Below, piece by piece: positions 40,590 through 48,769 of a DNA stretch of 64,000 bases. Numbering within the stretch: the first letter of the stretch is position 1; each line of letters opens with the position of its first letter. The notes under the pieces were generated by a model. The model was not told the DNA's origin. It ran no database searches and saw nothing but the letters and a program-made list of their open reading frames with translations. The stretch spans positions 1,612,001 through 1,676,000 of the forward strand of contig OY970206.1 in the NCBI GenBank assembly GCA_963708425.1, written 5' to 3'. The position numbers and the translations under genes were made by a program. This DNA is from JACMNW01 sp963708425 (GTDB taxonomy: Bacteria; Pseudomonadota; Alphaproteobacteria; Rhodobacterales; Rhodobacteraceae).

Positions 40590-40675
40590 GCCCTGGTGGC
40601 GGAATTGGTAGACGCGCTGGTTTCAGGTACCAGTGTTCAAAAGACGTGGAGGTTCGAGTCCTCTCCTGGGCACCA
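40590..40675 (+). tRNA. tRNA-Leu (anticodon CAG), CCA encoded
   Basis: 86 bases. The acceptor stem 5' side is GCCCTGG and its 3' partner CCTGGGC, followed by A and encoded CCA at 40673-40675. The single T-T mismatch in the acceptor stem parallels the mismatch I recall at the same place in E. coli tRNA-Leu(CAG). The anticodon stem is CTGGT/ACCAG, with loop TTCAGGT giving CAG. The class II variable arm is short (around GTTCAAAAGAC). The T arm carries GGTTCGAGTCC. A terminator follows at once. Confidence 0.95.
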
Positions 40676-40682
40676 AGTCGAT

Positions 40683-40710
40683 AAGGCCGCCTATGGGCGG
40701 CCTTTTGCTT
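40683..40710 (+). terminator. Terminator of tRNA-Leu
   Basis: AAGGCCGCC (40683-40691) and GGCGGCCTT (40696-40704) form a perfect 9-bp stem with a TATG loop, followed by TTGCTTTTT. It separates the tRNA from the rnd operon. Confidence 0.9.
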
Positions 40711-40724
40711 TTTGCCCACGGGCG

Positions 40725-40753
40725 TTGACCCTACCTCAACACAGGGCTACTCC
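40725..40753 (+). promoter_or_regulatory. Possible promoter of the rnd-kdsD-lptCAB operon
   Basis: TTGACC (40725-40730), a 17-base spacer, then TACTCC (40748-40753), about 29 bases before the TTG start at 40782. The -35 is good and the -10 is weak. A promoter is expected here because the tRNA terminator precedes it. Confidence 0.35.
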
Positions 40754-40781
40754 GAACCATCGCTGTTGCAAGGAACGCGCT

Positions 40782-41396
40782 TTGGCCATTCACCTTTATC
40801 GCAATGATCTGCCCGACGGGCTTCAACTTGGCCCAGTTGTGGCCATTGATACCGAAACCATGGGCCTTGATCCGCGTCGCGACCGGCTTTGTCTGGTGCA
40901 ATTGTCATCGGGCGACGGCAACGCGCATCTGGTGCAGATCACGCGCGGGCAGAAGACCGCCCCGAATCTGGAGCGGATGTTGACCGACCCACTGGTTATC
41001 AAGTTGTTCCATTTTGGCCGTTTCGATATTGCCGCGCTGAAAACCGCCTTTGGCGTTACCACGGCTCCGGTTTGGTGCACCAAGATCGCCGCCAAACTGG
41101 TGCGCACTTTTACCGATAGGCATGGGCTGAAATATCTGCTGCAGGAACTGATTGGCGTTGATGTGTCAAAGCAGCAGCAGACCTCGGATTGGGGCTCTGA
41201 AACCCTGACCGATGCGCAGCGCGACTATGCGGCGTCCGATGTGCTGTATCTGCACAAGCTGAAGGCTGAATTGGAACAGCGCCTTATCCGCGAAGATCGC
41301 ATGGCCTTAGCGCAGCGCTGTTTTGATTTCCTGCCAACGCGGGCAGAATTGGATCTGCTAGGCTGGGAAGAACCCAATGACATCTTCCACCACTGA
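40782..41396 (+). CDS. rnd: Ribonuclease D (short form, no HRDC domain)
   Basis: A 204-residue DEDDy 3'-5' exonuclease that trims tRNA and other stable RNA 3' ends. The metal-binding residues are in AIDTETMGLD (Exo I), FGRFDIAAL (Exo II) and DYAASDVLYL (Exo III with Tyr). It lacks the C-terminal HRDC domain of E. coli RNase D; short forms are common in alphaproteobacteria. The start is TTG at 40782 after CAAGGAACG; the upstream open frame runs through the tRNA and is rejected. It lies next to tRNA-Leu and overlaps kdsD by 20 bases. Confidence 0.88.
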   Translation: MAIHLYRNDLPDGLQLGPVVAIDTETMGLDPRRDRLCLVQLSSGDGNAHLVQITRGQKTAPNLERMLTDPLVIKLFHFGRFDIAALKTAFGVTTAPVWCTKIAAKLVRTFTDRHGLKYLLQELIGVDVSKQQQTSDWGSETLTDAQRDYAASDVLYLHKLKAELEQRLIREDRMALAQRCFDFLPTRAELDLLGWEEPNDIFHH

Positions 41397-42345
41397 CCCG
41401 TTCCTGACCATCGCCCGCCGCGTCATCACGCGCGAGGCGGACGCGCTGACCATGTTGTCAGACAGCATCGGCCCCAGCTTTGCCGAAGCCGCCAATCTGA
41501 TCCTGGCCGCCAAAGGCCGCGTCATCGTGTCCGGCATGGGCAAATCCGGCCATATCGCCCGCAAGATCGCTGCAACGTTCGCGTCCACTGGCACGCCCGC
41601 ACAATTCGTCCACCCGGCCGAGGCGAGCCACGGCGATCTGGGCATGTTGATGCGCGGCGATGTGGCACTGGTGCTGTCCAATTCCGGCGAAACACCTGAA
41701 CTCGATCACATCGTCGCGCATACCCGCCGCTTTGGTATTCCGCTGATCGGGGTCGCGGGGCGCGAAGGGTCAACTCTGCTGCGGCAATCCGATGTGGCGA
41801 TTCTGCTGCCCGACGCGCCCGAAGCCTGCGATCAGGGCATTGTGCCAACCACATCCACCGCAATGACGCTGGCCCTTGGCGATGCACTTGCCGTGGCGCT
41901 GATGGAACATCGTGAATTCACGCCCGAACATTTCCGTGTTTTCCACCCCGGCGGCAAACTTGGCGCACGGCTGGCGCGGGTCGAAAGGCTGATGCACGCC
42001 GATATGCCGCTGGTCCGCCACGAAACCCCGATGAGCGAAGCCTTGCTTGTTATCTCGGCCAAGGGCTTCGGCGTTGTTGGCGTTACGGACGGTGATGGTT
42101 ATCTTATGGGTGTGGTAACCGATGGTGACCTTCGCAGGCATATGGACGGGCTTTTGTCGCTGACAGCCGGGCAGGTCATGACGGCAAATCCACGCACGAT
42201 TGGGCCGAATGCGCTGGCCGAAAAGGCAGTAGCCGTTATGAATGACAAGAAAATAACCTGCCTGTTTGTCGTCGACCCCGAAGGCAGCCGCAGCCCGGTG
42301 GGCATCTTGCATATCCATGATTGCCTGCGCGCGGGCGTGGCCTGA
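41377..42345 (+). CDS. kdsD: Arabinose-5-phosphate isomerase
   Basis: Converts ribulose 5-phosphate to arabinose 5-phosphate, the first step towards Kdo of LPS. The 322-residue protein has an N-terminal SIS domain (GMGKSGHIARKIAATFASTG, PAEASHGDLGML, LSNSGETPEL) and two C-terminal CBS domains from about residue 205 (ADMPLVRHETPMSEALLVIS; QVMTANPRTIGPNALAEKAV). KpsF/GutQ are paralogues, but the lptCAB context supports kdsD. It starts inside the end of rnd and stops 5 bases before lptC. Confidence 0.95.
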   Translation: MTSSTTDPFLTIARRVITREADALTMLSDSIGPSFAEAANLILAAKGRVIVSGMGKSGHIARKIAATFASTGTPAQFVHPAEASHGDLGMLMRGDVALVLSNSGETPELDHIVAHTRRFGIPLIGVAGREGSTLLRQSDVAILLPDAPEACDQGIVPTTSTAMTLALGDALAVALMEHREFTPEHFRVFHPGGKLGARLARVERLMHADMPLVRHETPMSEALLVISAKGFGVVGVTDGDGYLMGVVTDGDLRRHMDGLLSLTAGQVMTANPRTIGPNALAEKAVAVMNDKKITCLFVVDPEGSRSPVGILHIHDCLRAGVA

Positions 42346-42350
42346 CGCAG

Positions 42351-42956
42351 ATGGCGGCATCCGAAAACCTGCACTCGCGGTTGGTGGTTTGGGCAAAGGT
42401 CACGCTGCCGCTGTTAGCACTTGGCCTGCTTGCGACGTTGTTCCTGTTTTCCCGCCAGATAGACCCAACCGACGCCATTCCCTACGCCGAGGTCGATGTC
42501 GAAGAGCGCGCCCGAGAACCAAGGCTAACCCAGCCAACCTATGCCGGCGTCACGTCGGACGGGTCGGCCTTGTCGCTGTCCGCAGATGAAGCACGGCCCG
42601 ACAATACCGCAGGTGTCGGCACTGCCACAAAGATCGTTGGCCTTCTGGAAACCCCCGATGGCGCGCGGGTTGACATGGTGGCAGCGAACGGCGAGCTGGA
42701 TACTGCGGCGGGGCTGATGACGCTGAATGGTGGCGTTACCCTGACCACGACATTGGGATATTCCATTCAGACGCAGGCTTTGATCGCGAAGCTTGATCGA
42801 ACTGGCCTTGCAAGCCCCGGCCCTGTGACGGCAATCGGGCCAATGGGGCGGATAGATGCCGAAGAAATGACCCTGACCCAAGACCCGGGAAAGTCAGACG
42901 CCTATCTATTGGTGTTCAAGGGCCATGTGAAACTGCTATACACCCCTGCAAATTGA
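42351..42956 (+). CDS. lptC: LPS export ABC transporter periplasmic protein LptC
   Basis: A 201-residue bitopic protein: one N-terminal helix (VTLPLLALGLLATLFLFS, about residues 19-36) followed by a beta-jellyroll periplasmic domain that passes LPS from LptBFG to LptA. Sequence in LptC is weakly conserved; the assignment rests on size, topology, the TAAGLMTLNGGVTLTTTLGY-type repeat and the lptC-lptA-lptB order. The ATG at 42351 is chosen over the frame start at 42321, which lies in kdsD. Confidence 0.9.
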   Translation: MAASENLHSRLVVWAKVTLPLLALGLLATLFLFSRQIDPTDAIPYAEVDVEERAREPRLTQPTYAGVTSDGSALSLSADEARPDNTAGVGTATKIVGLLETPDGARVDMVAANGELDTAAGLMTLNGGVTLTTTLGYSIQTQALIAKLDRTGLASPGPVTAIGPMGRIDAEEMTLTQDPGKSDAYLLVFKGHVKLLYTPAN

Positions 42957-42978
42957 TCGGACGGATTAGAGGCAAGGC

Positions 42979-43476
42979 ATGTTGAAACCCCTGATGATGC
43001 TGGCAACAGCACTGGCCTTGGGCCTGACTGCTGTGTCGGCGCGCGCCCAGCAGGCCAACATTGCCTTTGGCGGCATGAAGCAAGATACCTCGCTTCCGGT
43101 TTCGCTGGACGCCGATACTCTGGCCATCAACAACGCCGATGGGTCCGCCGTGTTCACCGGCAATGTCATCGTCGCGCAGGGTGAAATGCGCCTGACGGCC
43201 ACCGAAGTTCGGGTTGAATACATACCGGATGGTGGTGGCATCAAAACGCTCTACGCCACCGGCGGTGTCACCCTGAAAAACGCCGCAGATGCTGCCGAAG
43301 CGCGCGAAGCCATTTACACAATCGAATCGGGCGATGTAGTGATGACGGGCGATGTACTTCTGACCCAGGGCCCAAACGCCATTTCCGGTCAGAAGCTGGT
43401 GATTAATCTAAAAGCAGGCACTGGCGTGATGGAGGGACGGGTGCAAACCGTGTTTTCCCCCGGTGCAAAAAATTGA
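42979..43476 (+). CDS. lptA: LPS transport periplasmic protein LptA
   Basis: A 165-residue OstA-fold protein with a signal peptide (MLKPLMMLATALALGLTAVSARA). The repeating beta-strand pattern of the LPS bridge appears in LAINNADGSAVFTGNVIVAQ, LYATGGVTLKNAADAAEARE and VVMTGDVLLTQGPNAISGQK. It forms the periplasmic bridge that carries LPS to the outer membrane. Its stop codon overlaps the TTG start of lptB (TTGA), so the two are coupled. The start follows GAGGCAAGGC. Confidence 0.92.
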   Translation: MLKPLMMLATALALGLTAVSARAQQANIAFGGMKQDTSLPVSLDADTLAINNADGSAVFTGNVIVAQGEMRLTATEVRVEYIPDGGGIKTLYATGGVTLKNAADAAEAREAIYTIESGDVVMTGDVLLTQGPNAISGQKLVINLKAGTGVMEGRVQTVFSPGAKN

Positions 43477-44234
43477 AATCCACACCCGAACTGACAGTCA
43501 CTGAAGGTGATGCCGGGCTGCAGATCATAAACCTGCGCAAAAGCTACAAGCGTCGCCCAGTCATTCGCGACGTGTCAATGCGGCTGAACCGGGGTGAGGT
43601 GGTGGCCCTGCTTGGCCCTAACGGGTCTGGCAAGACCACCTGTTTTTATTCCATCGCTGGCCTCGTCTATCCCGAAGGCGGGCAGGTGATTATTGATGGT
43701 CGCGATGTTACCGCCCTGCCGATGTATCGCCGCGCGCGCATGGGTATTGGCTATCTGCCGCAAGAGGTTTCGATCTTTCGTGGCCTGTCTGTGGAAGACA
43801 ACATCCTGTCCGTGCTGGAGATTGCTGTCCCAGATAGGCACAAACGCCGTGAGCGGCTGGAAGAGCTGCTATCCGAATTTTCGATCACTCACCTGCGTTT
43901 GGCCCCAGCCCTTGCGCTTTCAGGTGGTGAACGTCGCCGTGTGGAAATTGCCCGCTGTCTGGCCGCCGATCCGAAGTATCTGCTGCTGGACGAACCTTTT
44001 GCCGGGGTTGATCCCATTGCGGTGGGTGAAATTCGGCATCTGGTGCAAGATCTGAAAAGCCGGGGTATCGGTGTGCTGATTACCGACCACAACGTTCGCG
44101 AAACGCTGGAAATCGTTGATCGCGCCTATATCCTGCACGACGGCAAAGTGTTGATGAGCGGCACTACGGACGAAGTTGTGCGCGATGAAACTGTGCGCCG
44201 CGTCTATCTTGGCCAGAACTTCCGCATCAACTGA
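43473..44234 (+). CDS. lptB: LPS export ABC transporter ATP-binding protein LptB
   Basis: ATPase of the LptB2FGC extractor, 253 residues. Walker A GPNGSGKTTCFYSIAG, ABC signature LSGGERRRVEIARC, Walker B YLLLDEPFAGVDP, and the switch His in VLITDHNVRETLEI all match LptB closely. The start is TTG at 43473, overlapping the lptA stop. In many proteobacteria lptB is followed by rpoN, then hpf and ptsN; here rpoN is missing and a 246-base gap leads to hpf. Confidence 0.96.
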   Translation: MKSTPELTVTEGDAGLQIINLRKSYKRRPVIRDVSMRLNRGEVVALLGPNGSGKTTCFYSIAGLVYPEGGQVIIDGRDVTALPMYRRARMGIGYLPQEVSIFRGLSVEDNILSVLEIAVPDRHKRRERLEELLSEFSITHLRLAPALALSGGERRRVEIARCLAADPKYLLLDEPFAGVDPIAVGEIRHLVQDLKSRGIGVLITDHNVRETLEIVDRAYILHDGKVLMSGTTDEVVRDETVRRVYLGQNFRIN

Positions 44235-44480
44235 GGCGCGAGTTATCGGGCAGTCGCTCGCCATTTGTTACAATCAGTTGACGAACCTGTTGACAAGCGG
44301 CCCCGCTGTGCCGCCAAATGACCGTGATGCGTGTAATGTCCACCAGACCAACAGCACCAACAGCGGCAAGCCAAAGCCACCGCCCCGTTTCCCACGCATC
44401 AAAATCAAATAACGTACCTACTTGGCACGCCCCAGCGCACTTTGCATTGGGGCCGTTGCCGTCTGCGCGAAGGAGGCATC

Positions 44481-45065
44481 ATGCGCTACCAGATCAGTGG
44501 CAAACAGATCGACATCGGCGAAGCTCTGCAAACCCATGTGAAGGCCGAATTGGGCGAAGTGGTGGAAAAGTACGCCCAGCGACCGACCGAAGTGGTGGTC
44601 TTCTTTTCCCGCATTGCGCACGAGTATGTCTGTGAAACCATTCTGCATCTGTCTACCGGCCTGAATGCCCAAGCCAAGGGACATGCAACCGAGATTTACG
44701 CCGCCTTCGAATCCTGCCGCGAGAAGATGGACAAACAGCTGCGCCGCTATAAGCGCCGCTTGCGCAACCATCACCATGACCGTTCAGAACCCGTTGAATT
44801 TGACGGCGGTTCCTCTTATATCCTCGCTGGATCAGATGATCGTGACGACCACGAGGATGCAGAGCCGGACACGCTTCAACCCATTGTTATCGCCGAGATG
44901 GAAACCAAAATTCCGTCCATTACCGTTGGCGAGGCTGTCATGCAGTTGGAACTGGCTGGGCACCGCATGCTGGTGTTTCGTAACGAAGGCCATGGTGGCG
45001 TGAATGTTGTTTATCGGCGTGACGACGGGAATATCGGCTGGATCGACCCGCGTAACGCCAAGTAA
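44481..45065 (+). CDS. hpf: Ribosome hibernation promoting factor, long form
   Basis: A 194-residue long-form HPF that dimerises 70S ribosomes in stationary phase. The N-terminal S30AE domain is residues 1-100 (MRYQISGKQIDIGEALQTHV ... KMDKQLRRYKRRLRNHHHD). An acidic linker follows, then the C-terminal dimerisation domain (IPSITVGEAVMQLELAGHRM, NVVYRRDDGNIGWIDP). The ATG at 44481 has AAGGAGG before it; the frame extends to 44442. A 246-base region without genes lies upstream; a clear promoter was not found. Confidence 0.94.
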   Translation: MRYQISGKQIDIGEALQTHVKAELGEVVEKYAQRPTEVVVFFSRIAHEYVCETILHLSTGLNAQAKGHATEIYAAFESCREKMDKQLRRYKRRLRNHHHDRSEPVEFDGGSSYILAGSDDRDDHEDAEPDTLQPIVIAEMETKIPSITVGEAVMQLELAGHRMLVFRNEGHGGVNVVYRRDDGNIGWIDPRNAK

Positions 45066-45101
45066 AGCGCCCGCTTTGCGGCGCAGGAATTTGCTTCGTT
45101 C

Positions 45102-45566
45102 ATGGAACTCTCAAAAATTTTGATCCCGGGCGCGGTTCGCGTTGTTGCCCATTTGACCAGTAAAAAACGCCTTTTTCAGGAATTGGGGGAGTTGGCGGCG
45201 CAAGCTTATGGGCTAAATCCTGCTACAGCCATTGACGGGCTGCAGGAACGTGAAAGCCTCGGCCCAACCGGCGTGGGGCATGGCATTGCTTTGCCCCATG
45301 CGCGGCTGGAAGACCTGCCGCGCATCGTTGGCGTATTCCTGCGCCTTGAACGCCCTCTGGATTTCGATTCGGTTGATCGTCAGCCGGTGGATCTGATCTT
45401 TGCGCTGTTCGCGCCAAAAGATTCGGGCGTTGATCACCTGAAGGCGTTAGCGCTTGTGTCGCGCACCATGCGTGATCCGGGTATCTGCGCCAAACTGCGC
45501 GCCAATACCGATGCGGCCAAACTTCATGCCATCTTGACGGAATCGCGGGCCAGTCAGGCCGCTTAA
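45102..45566 (+). CDS. ptsN: PTS IIA-like nitrogen regulatory protein EIIA-Ntr
   Basis: Phosphocarrier-type regulator of the nitrogen PTS (PtsP-NPr-EIIA-Ntr), 154 residues. The phosphorylated His lies in VGHGIALPHARLEDL; other marks are QERESLGPTGV and VDLIFALFAPKDSGVDHLKA. In other bacteria it affects potassium transport, KdpD and stress responses. It follows hpf by 36 bases, so is probably co-transcribed. Start ATG at 45102, with GCAGGAATTTG upstream. A hairpin terminator follows at 45632-45653. Confidence 0.95.
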   Translation: MELSKILIPGAVRVVAHLTSKKRLFQELGELAAQAYGLNPATAIDGLQERESLGPTGVGHGIALPHARLEDLPRIVGVFLRLERPLDFDSVDRQPVDLIFALFAPKDSGVDHLKALALVSRTMRDPGICAKLRANTDAAKLHAILTESRASQAA

Positions 45567-45631
45567 ATCGCTTTCCGAAAAGTGTGAAACATTTTTGGAT
45601 AAACTGCGCGACAAAACAATGGTTAAAGCGG

Positions 45632-45653
45632 GTGTTTGATTCTTATCAAACAC
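45632..45653. terminator. Bidirectional terminator between ptsN and the sulfotransferase gene
   Basis: GTGTTTGAT (45632-45640) and ATCAAACAC (45645-45653) form a perfect 9-bp stem with a TCTT loop, in an AT-rich region. It lies between convergent stop codons (45566 and 45662). AAACCGTTTT follows on the plus strand. Confidence 0.75.
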
Positions 45654-45661
45654 AAACCGTT

Positions 45662-47056
45662 TTAGGGCTGCCAATCGCCAAAGCCGAACCCTACATAATC
45701 CCGCGCATATGCGTCGCGCGCAGCTGCCTCAAGGTCAGGACCATAAATCGCGGCCAGCGCAGAGGTGTCTGCCGACGGCACGAACGGGCACGAAACGCCA
45801 ACTTCTTTGGCAATGAACTCTAGCCCCTCGGCCAGCCGATCTTCGCGCAGCACGTGATCCGGGCCCTGGAACTGTGCGAAGCCTTGCAGCACCGCCGTCT
45901 GTGATGCCCATTGCGCAATCACGCGAAACCCGGTTTGGCCACTTAGATTAAGCTTCAAGAACCGCAAGAACCCTAGAAAAGCAGCGCGCTGCGCATCCGT
46001 ATCGGCAAATTTGGACCCTTCTTGCGGCAATTCGACTTTGTAGCTTCGGGCAAGCAGACCGCGCAGTTCGGGCAGATCGGCCGTCAGCACCATATCGGTA
46101 AACGCCGCATAGGCCCGTAGCAGCGGATGTCGCAGCATTGTAAAGCTGCGATGGCCGGGCCGCGCACGCTTCCACTGCCGCAGGGTCTTCTGGTTGAAAT
46201 CGCGTGACACTGCTCCACCACCCGCCAACCAATCAGCAACCGCAGCGTCAGACCCACCACGCATCGGCATATACAAAAGCCCTGCTTCGTCAGACGCCAC
46301 AAAGCCCGGAATACCTGGGTTTCGGCGTGGCTCGAACGCCGGAACATGGCCCAGCCCAAACAGATCGAGCCGCGCCAAAGCTGCGTCCATTTCTGCGGGA
46401 TTGGTCACCTTGTCCGTCAAACCATCCGGGTTTTGCTTTTTCAAAGTCGAGTCGACTGCCGTCAGCTGCGCATCGACCCCTAGGTACCGGGCCAGACCAT
46501 TCAACACGGCAACGTCCTGCAAATCGTCGTAATCCAACTGAAACGCGGCTTGGCCTGACTGTTGCAGCGCACCCCGAACCGTATCTAGAAACCCCTGCAC
46601 CTGTTCAAGATGCGCCACAAACCCGCGTGGTTCGAACCGCACTTTTGCAGTTTTCAACGCCTTGCCATCGCCCAGCTTCCACTGCCCGGTTTCTCGGACT
46701 ATCTGCAGCGACACATAGCTTTCCAGCGGATTGCGGGTCAGGATAATCTTGGCACATGTCACATCCTCCAGAACCGCCGCTAGAATGCGCGGATCATGGT
46801 CATGAAAGAACCGGAATCCAGATAGTCCCGGCGTCATATCGCGCAATTTGCGCAGCATCGCCAGCGGATCGGCCTCCCGCGCAGACATGGTGATGCCGAA
46901 CAGCGCCGCCTGATTTTTCTTGCCAATGAATGACGGATTGAACACCTCGCCATGGCAAACCACCGCGCCAAACGCGTTCAGGTTTGCTTCCAGAAAGTTC
47001 GATCCCGTCCGCATTCCGGCCAGCACGACGAAACTCTCAAACGGCTTTTTTCCCAA
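45662..47056 (-). CDS. Tandem sulfotransferase-fold protein (NodH-like)
   Basis: A 464-residue protein with what looks like two sulfotransferase-type units. The N-terminal unit (1-240) has a PAPS 5' loop VVLAGMRTGSNFLEANL and a 3'-phosphate motif IILTRNPLESYVSLQI, as in NodH-type Stf0 sulfotransferases. The C-terminal unit (about 265-464) has LLYMPMRGGSDAAVADWL and FTMLRHPLLRAYAAF, like the 5' loop and HP-R motif of carbohydrate (Sulfotransfer_2) enzymes, but with a weakened P-loop. The start is TTG at 47056, just after the stop of the GT14 gene. Acceptor is unknown; the genes around it suggest a surface glycan. Confidence 0.8.
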   Translation of the reverse strand: MGKKPFESFVVLAGMRTGSNFLEANLNAFGAVVCHGEVFNPSFIGKKNQAALFGITMSAREADPLAMLRKLRDMTPGLSGFRFFHDHDPRILAAVLEDVTCAKIILTRNPLESYVSLQIVRETGQWKLGDGKALKTAKVRFEPRGFVAHLEQVQGFLDTVRGALQQSGQAAFQLDYDDLQDVAVLNGLARYLGVDAQLTAVDSTLKKQNPDGLTDKVTNPAEMDAALARLDLFGLGHVPAFEPRRNPGIPGFVASDEAGLLYMPMRGGSDAAVADWLAGGGAVSRDFNQKTLRQWKRARPGHRSFTMLRHPLLRAYAAFTDMVLTADLPELRGLLARSYKVELPQEGSKFADTDAQRAAFLGFLRFLKLNLSGQTGFRVIAQWASQTAVLQGFAQFQGPDHVLREDRLAEGLEFIAKEVGVSCPFVPSADTSALAAIYGPDLEAAARDAYARDYVGFGFGDWQP

Positions 47057-47059
47057 AAC

Positions 47060-48757
47060 TCATTTCACCAGATAAGGCCGCGCGCGGCGGGCTGCGATTG
47101 GTCGTTGTTCGTCACCCACCGGAAAATCCCCCATCAGAGTGGGTTGCATACCTTGGTTGCGCAAGCTTTGCAAAAACTGCCCAAACCCGGTCAGGTCTGC
47201 CAGCCTTGGTGCCTCGGCCAAGCGGCGCATCGCCCTTGGGCTAATCTCGTCAATAATTGTCTGCAGCGGCTCCATCGGGCTGTCGACAAATTCCGCCATC
47301 GTCCAAATTCGCACCCGCGCCTTTACCGGTGCTGCGCGCAACAGCTTTAGATGCGAGGCCTCGATCCGTTGCATCAGTGCGGCTTCTTTGCGCACCTCGG
47401 CCGCATCTTGGTTCGAATGGAACAAGGGCACGGCCCACGCCCCGGAGATCACCGAAATCTGCGCATTCGTATCGGCTGCAATGAAGGGGGCAATCGCCTG
47501 CAGATCGCGTGGGCCAAACTGAAAACACTGCCGTTCGCCGCGTGTATTCCAGATCAGGCTGGTCAGAAAGCTTTGCGCATTATAATCGCGCACTGCCGCA
47601 CTATCGGGCAATCCACCACTAAATACTGTCTCGCCACCAGAAAACTGAGCCCGATCCGGCGCAAAAAGATGGCCATGCACCCGCGTGCCCGTTACCTTTG
47701 CCAACCACTGATCAAAATCCTCGAACAACTCGCTAAACCCCTGAAACACCGAATAGGGCGCCGCGGTTTTACCATTTTCCCAAGATTTGTTCGGAAACCG
47801 GCTTTGCATATATAGCCCGGCGCGACCTTTGGTGCGCCGCTCAACCGCTTTGGCGAACAACCGGTCAATTTTGCCGGCATTTGGTTCTGCCGCAGCCTGG
47901 CCAGCGGCATCTTCGGTCAGGAAGGTGCGGTACAACTTGTCTGCATGCGGCCAGATTTTGCGCGCAACGAAACAGTCCGACCGGCGCAGCAACTGCAAAT
48001 GATCGTCATAAAAGATATGCGGCTTGCCCTGAAAATCAAACTTCGACAGCGTCAGTGATCTGCTTTCAACCTGCTCTGAAAACTGGCGCACCAAGGTCTG
48101 AAAATACGACTCGTCCGGAATCCAAACCCTACGAAAATACTGATCATGCGCCTCGCGCTCCGGGCTGTGCAGGATAGAGGCTAGCGTTTTGCGGGTCAGA
48201 CACCACCATTGGCTGCCAAGATGTGGCACTAACCCCGGGGGTATCCGGCGGCGCAACCCGATTCTGCGTTGCAGCCGCACATAGCCATCAAACAATCGCC
48301 GCTGCTTGCGCCACGAAAATGGGAAGCGCAGGGTAAAGCGTTCAATATCAAGGCCACCTATGGTCCAACCCACATCTTCAGTAGTCACGGATTCAATGAA
48401 ATCTGTCTGTTGGTGCTTGGCCAGATATGACACCAATTCGCCCACCGGGCGCAGTGGCAGGCACGACCCCGATGCCAAGAAGACATGGCCCAACCCGGGG
48501 AAATTTGCCAACATCAGCTCTGCCGCACTTTGCGTGGCAGAAACCAGCCCCCAAGTGCCCCATTCGCAGGCATAGCGCGGTGAAAACCGCACGTTGGCCA
48601 GATCGGCAAGATCGCTAACCAACTTGTCATAGGCGCGCCGCTTTACCCGCTTGTCCACATGAATGACGACAGGGCAATCACGCACAGCCCAATGCCGCGC
48701 CACCTGCGCCGCGCGGTCAAGTGCTGTGTGGCACATCATGATGAAACCGACGCTCAC
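47060..48757 (-). CDS. GT14-type (core-2/I-branching) glycosyltransferase with C-terminal unknown domain
   Basis: A 565-residue protein. Residues 1-270 match the branching beta-1,6-N-acetylglucosaminyltransferase/xylosyltransferase family: VGFIMMCHTALDRAAQVARH, VVIHVDKRVKRRAYDKLV, FLASGSCLPLRPVGELVSYL, HLGSQWWCLTRKTLASIL and PDESYFQTLV. The C-terminal 280 residues are an uncharacterised domain that I recall as a DUF5927-type extension (from memory). Donor and acceptor are unknown. The start is GTG at 48757, 12 bases after the upstream GT2 gene stop. It sits in the galU-GT4-GT2-GT14-sulfotransferase unit. Confidence 0.83.
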   Translation of the reverse strand: MSVGFIMMCHTALDRAAQVARHWAVRDCPVVIHVDKRVKRRAYDKLVSDLADLANVRFSPRYACEWGTWGLVSATQSAAELMLANFPGLGHVFLASGSCLPLRPVGELVSYLAKHQQTDFIESVTTEDVGWTIGGLDIERFTLRFPFSWRKQRRLFDGYVRLQRRIGLRRRIPPGLVPHLGSQWWCLTRKTLASILHSPEREAHDQYFRRVWIPDESYFQTLVRQFSEQVESRSLTLSKFDFQGKPHIFYDDHLQLLRRSDCFVARKIWPHADKLYRTFLTEDAAGQAAAEPNAGKIDRLFAKAVERRTKGRAGLYMQSRFPNKSWENGKTAAPYSVFQGFSELFEDFDQWLAKVTGTRVHGHLFAPDRAQFSGGETVFSGGLPDSAAVRDYNAQSFLTSLIWNTRGERQCFQFGPRDLQAIAPFIAADTNAQISVISGAWAVPLFHSNQDAAEVRKEAALMQRIEASHLKLLRAAPVKARVRIWTMAEFVDSPMEPLQTIIDEISPRAMRRLAEAPRLADLTGFGQFLQSLRNQGMQPTLMGDFPVGDEQRPIAARRARPYLVK

Positions 48758-48769
48758 AGTGTCCCCGTT

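Noticed and set aside
40596..40781. N-terminal extension of RNase D through tRNA-Leu
   Set aside because: The open frame starts inside the tRNA and crosses its terminator. Family similarity starts at the TTG at 40782, which has its own ribosome site.
44410..44460. Sigma-54 promoter before hpf (TGGCACG then TTTGCA)
   Set aside because: The two elements are separated by about 11-12 bases instead of 4, so the GG and GC dinucleotides are out of register.
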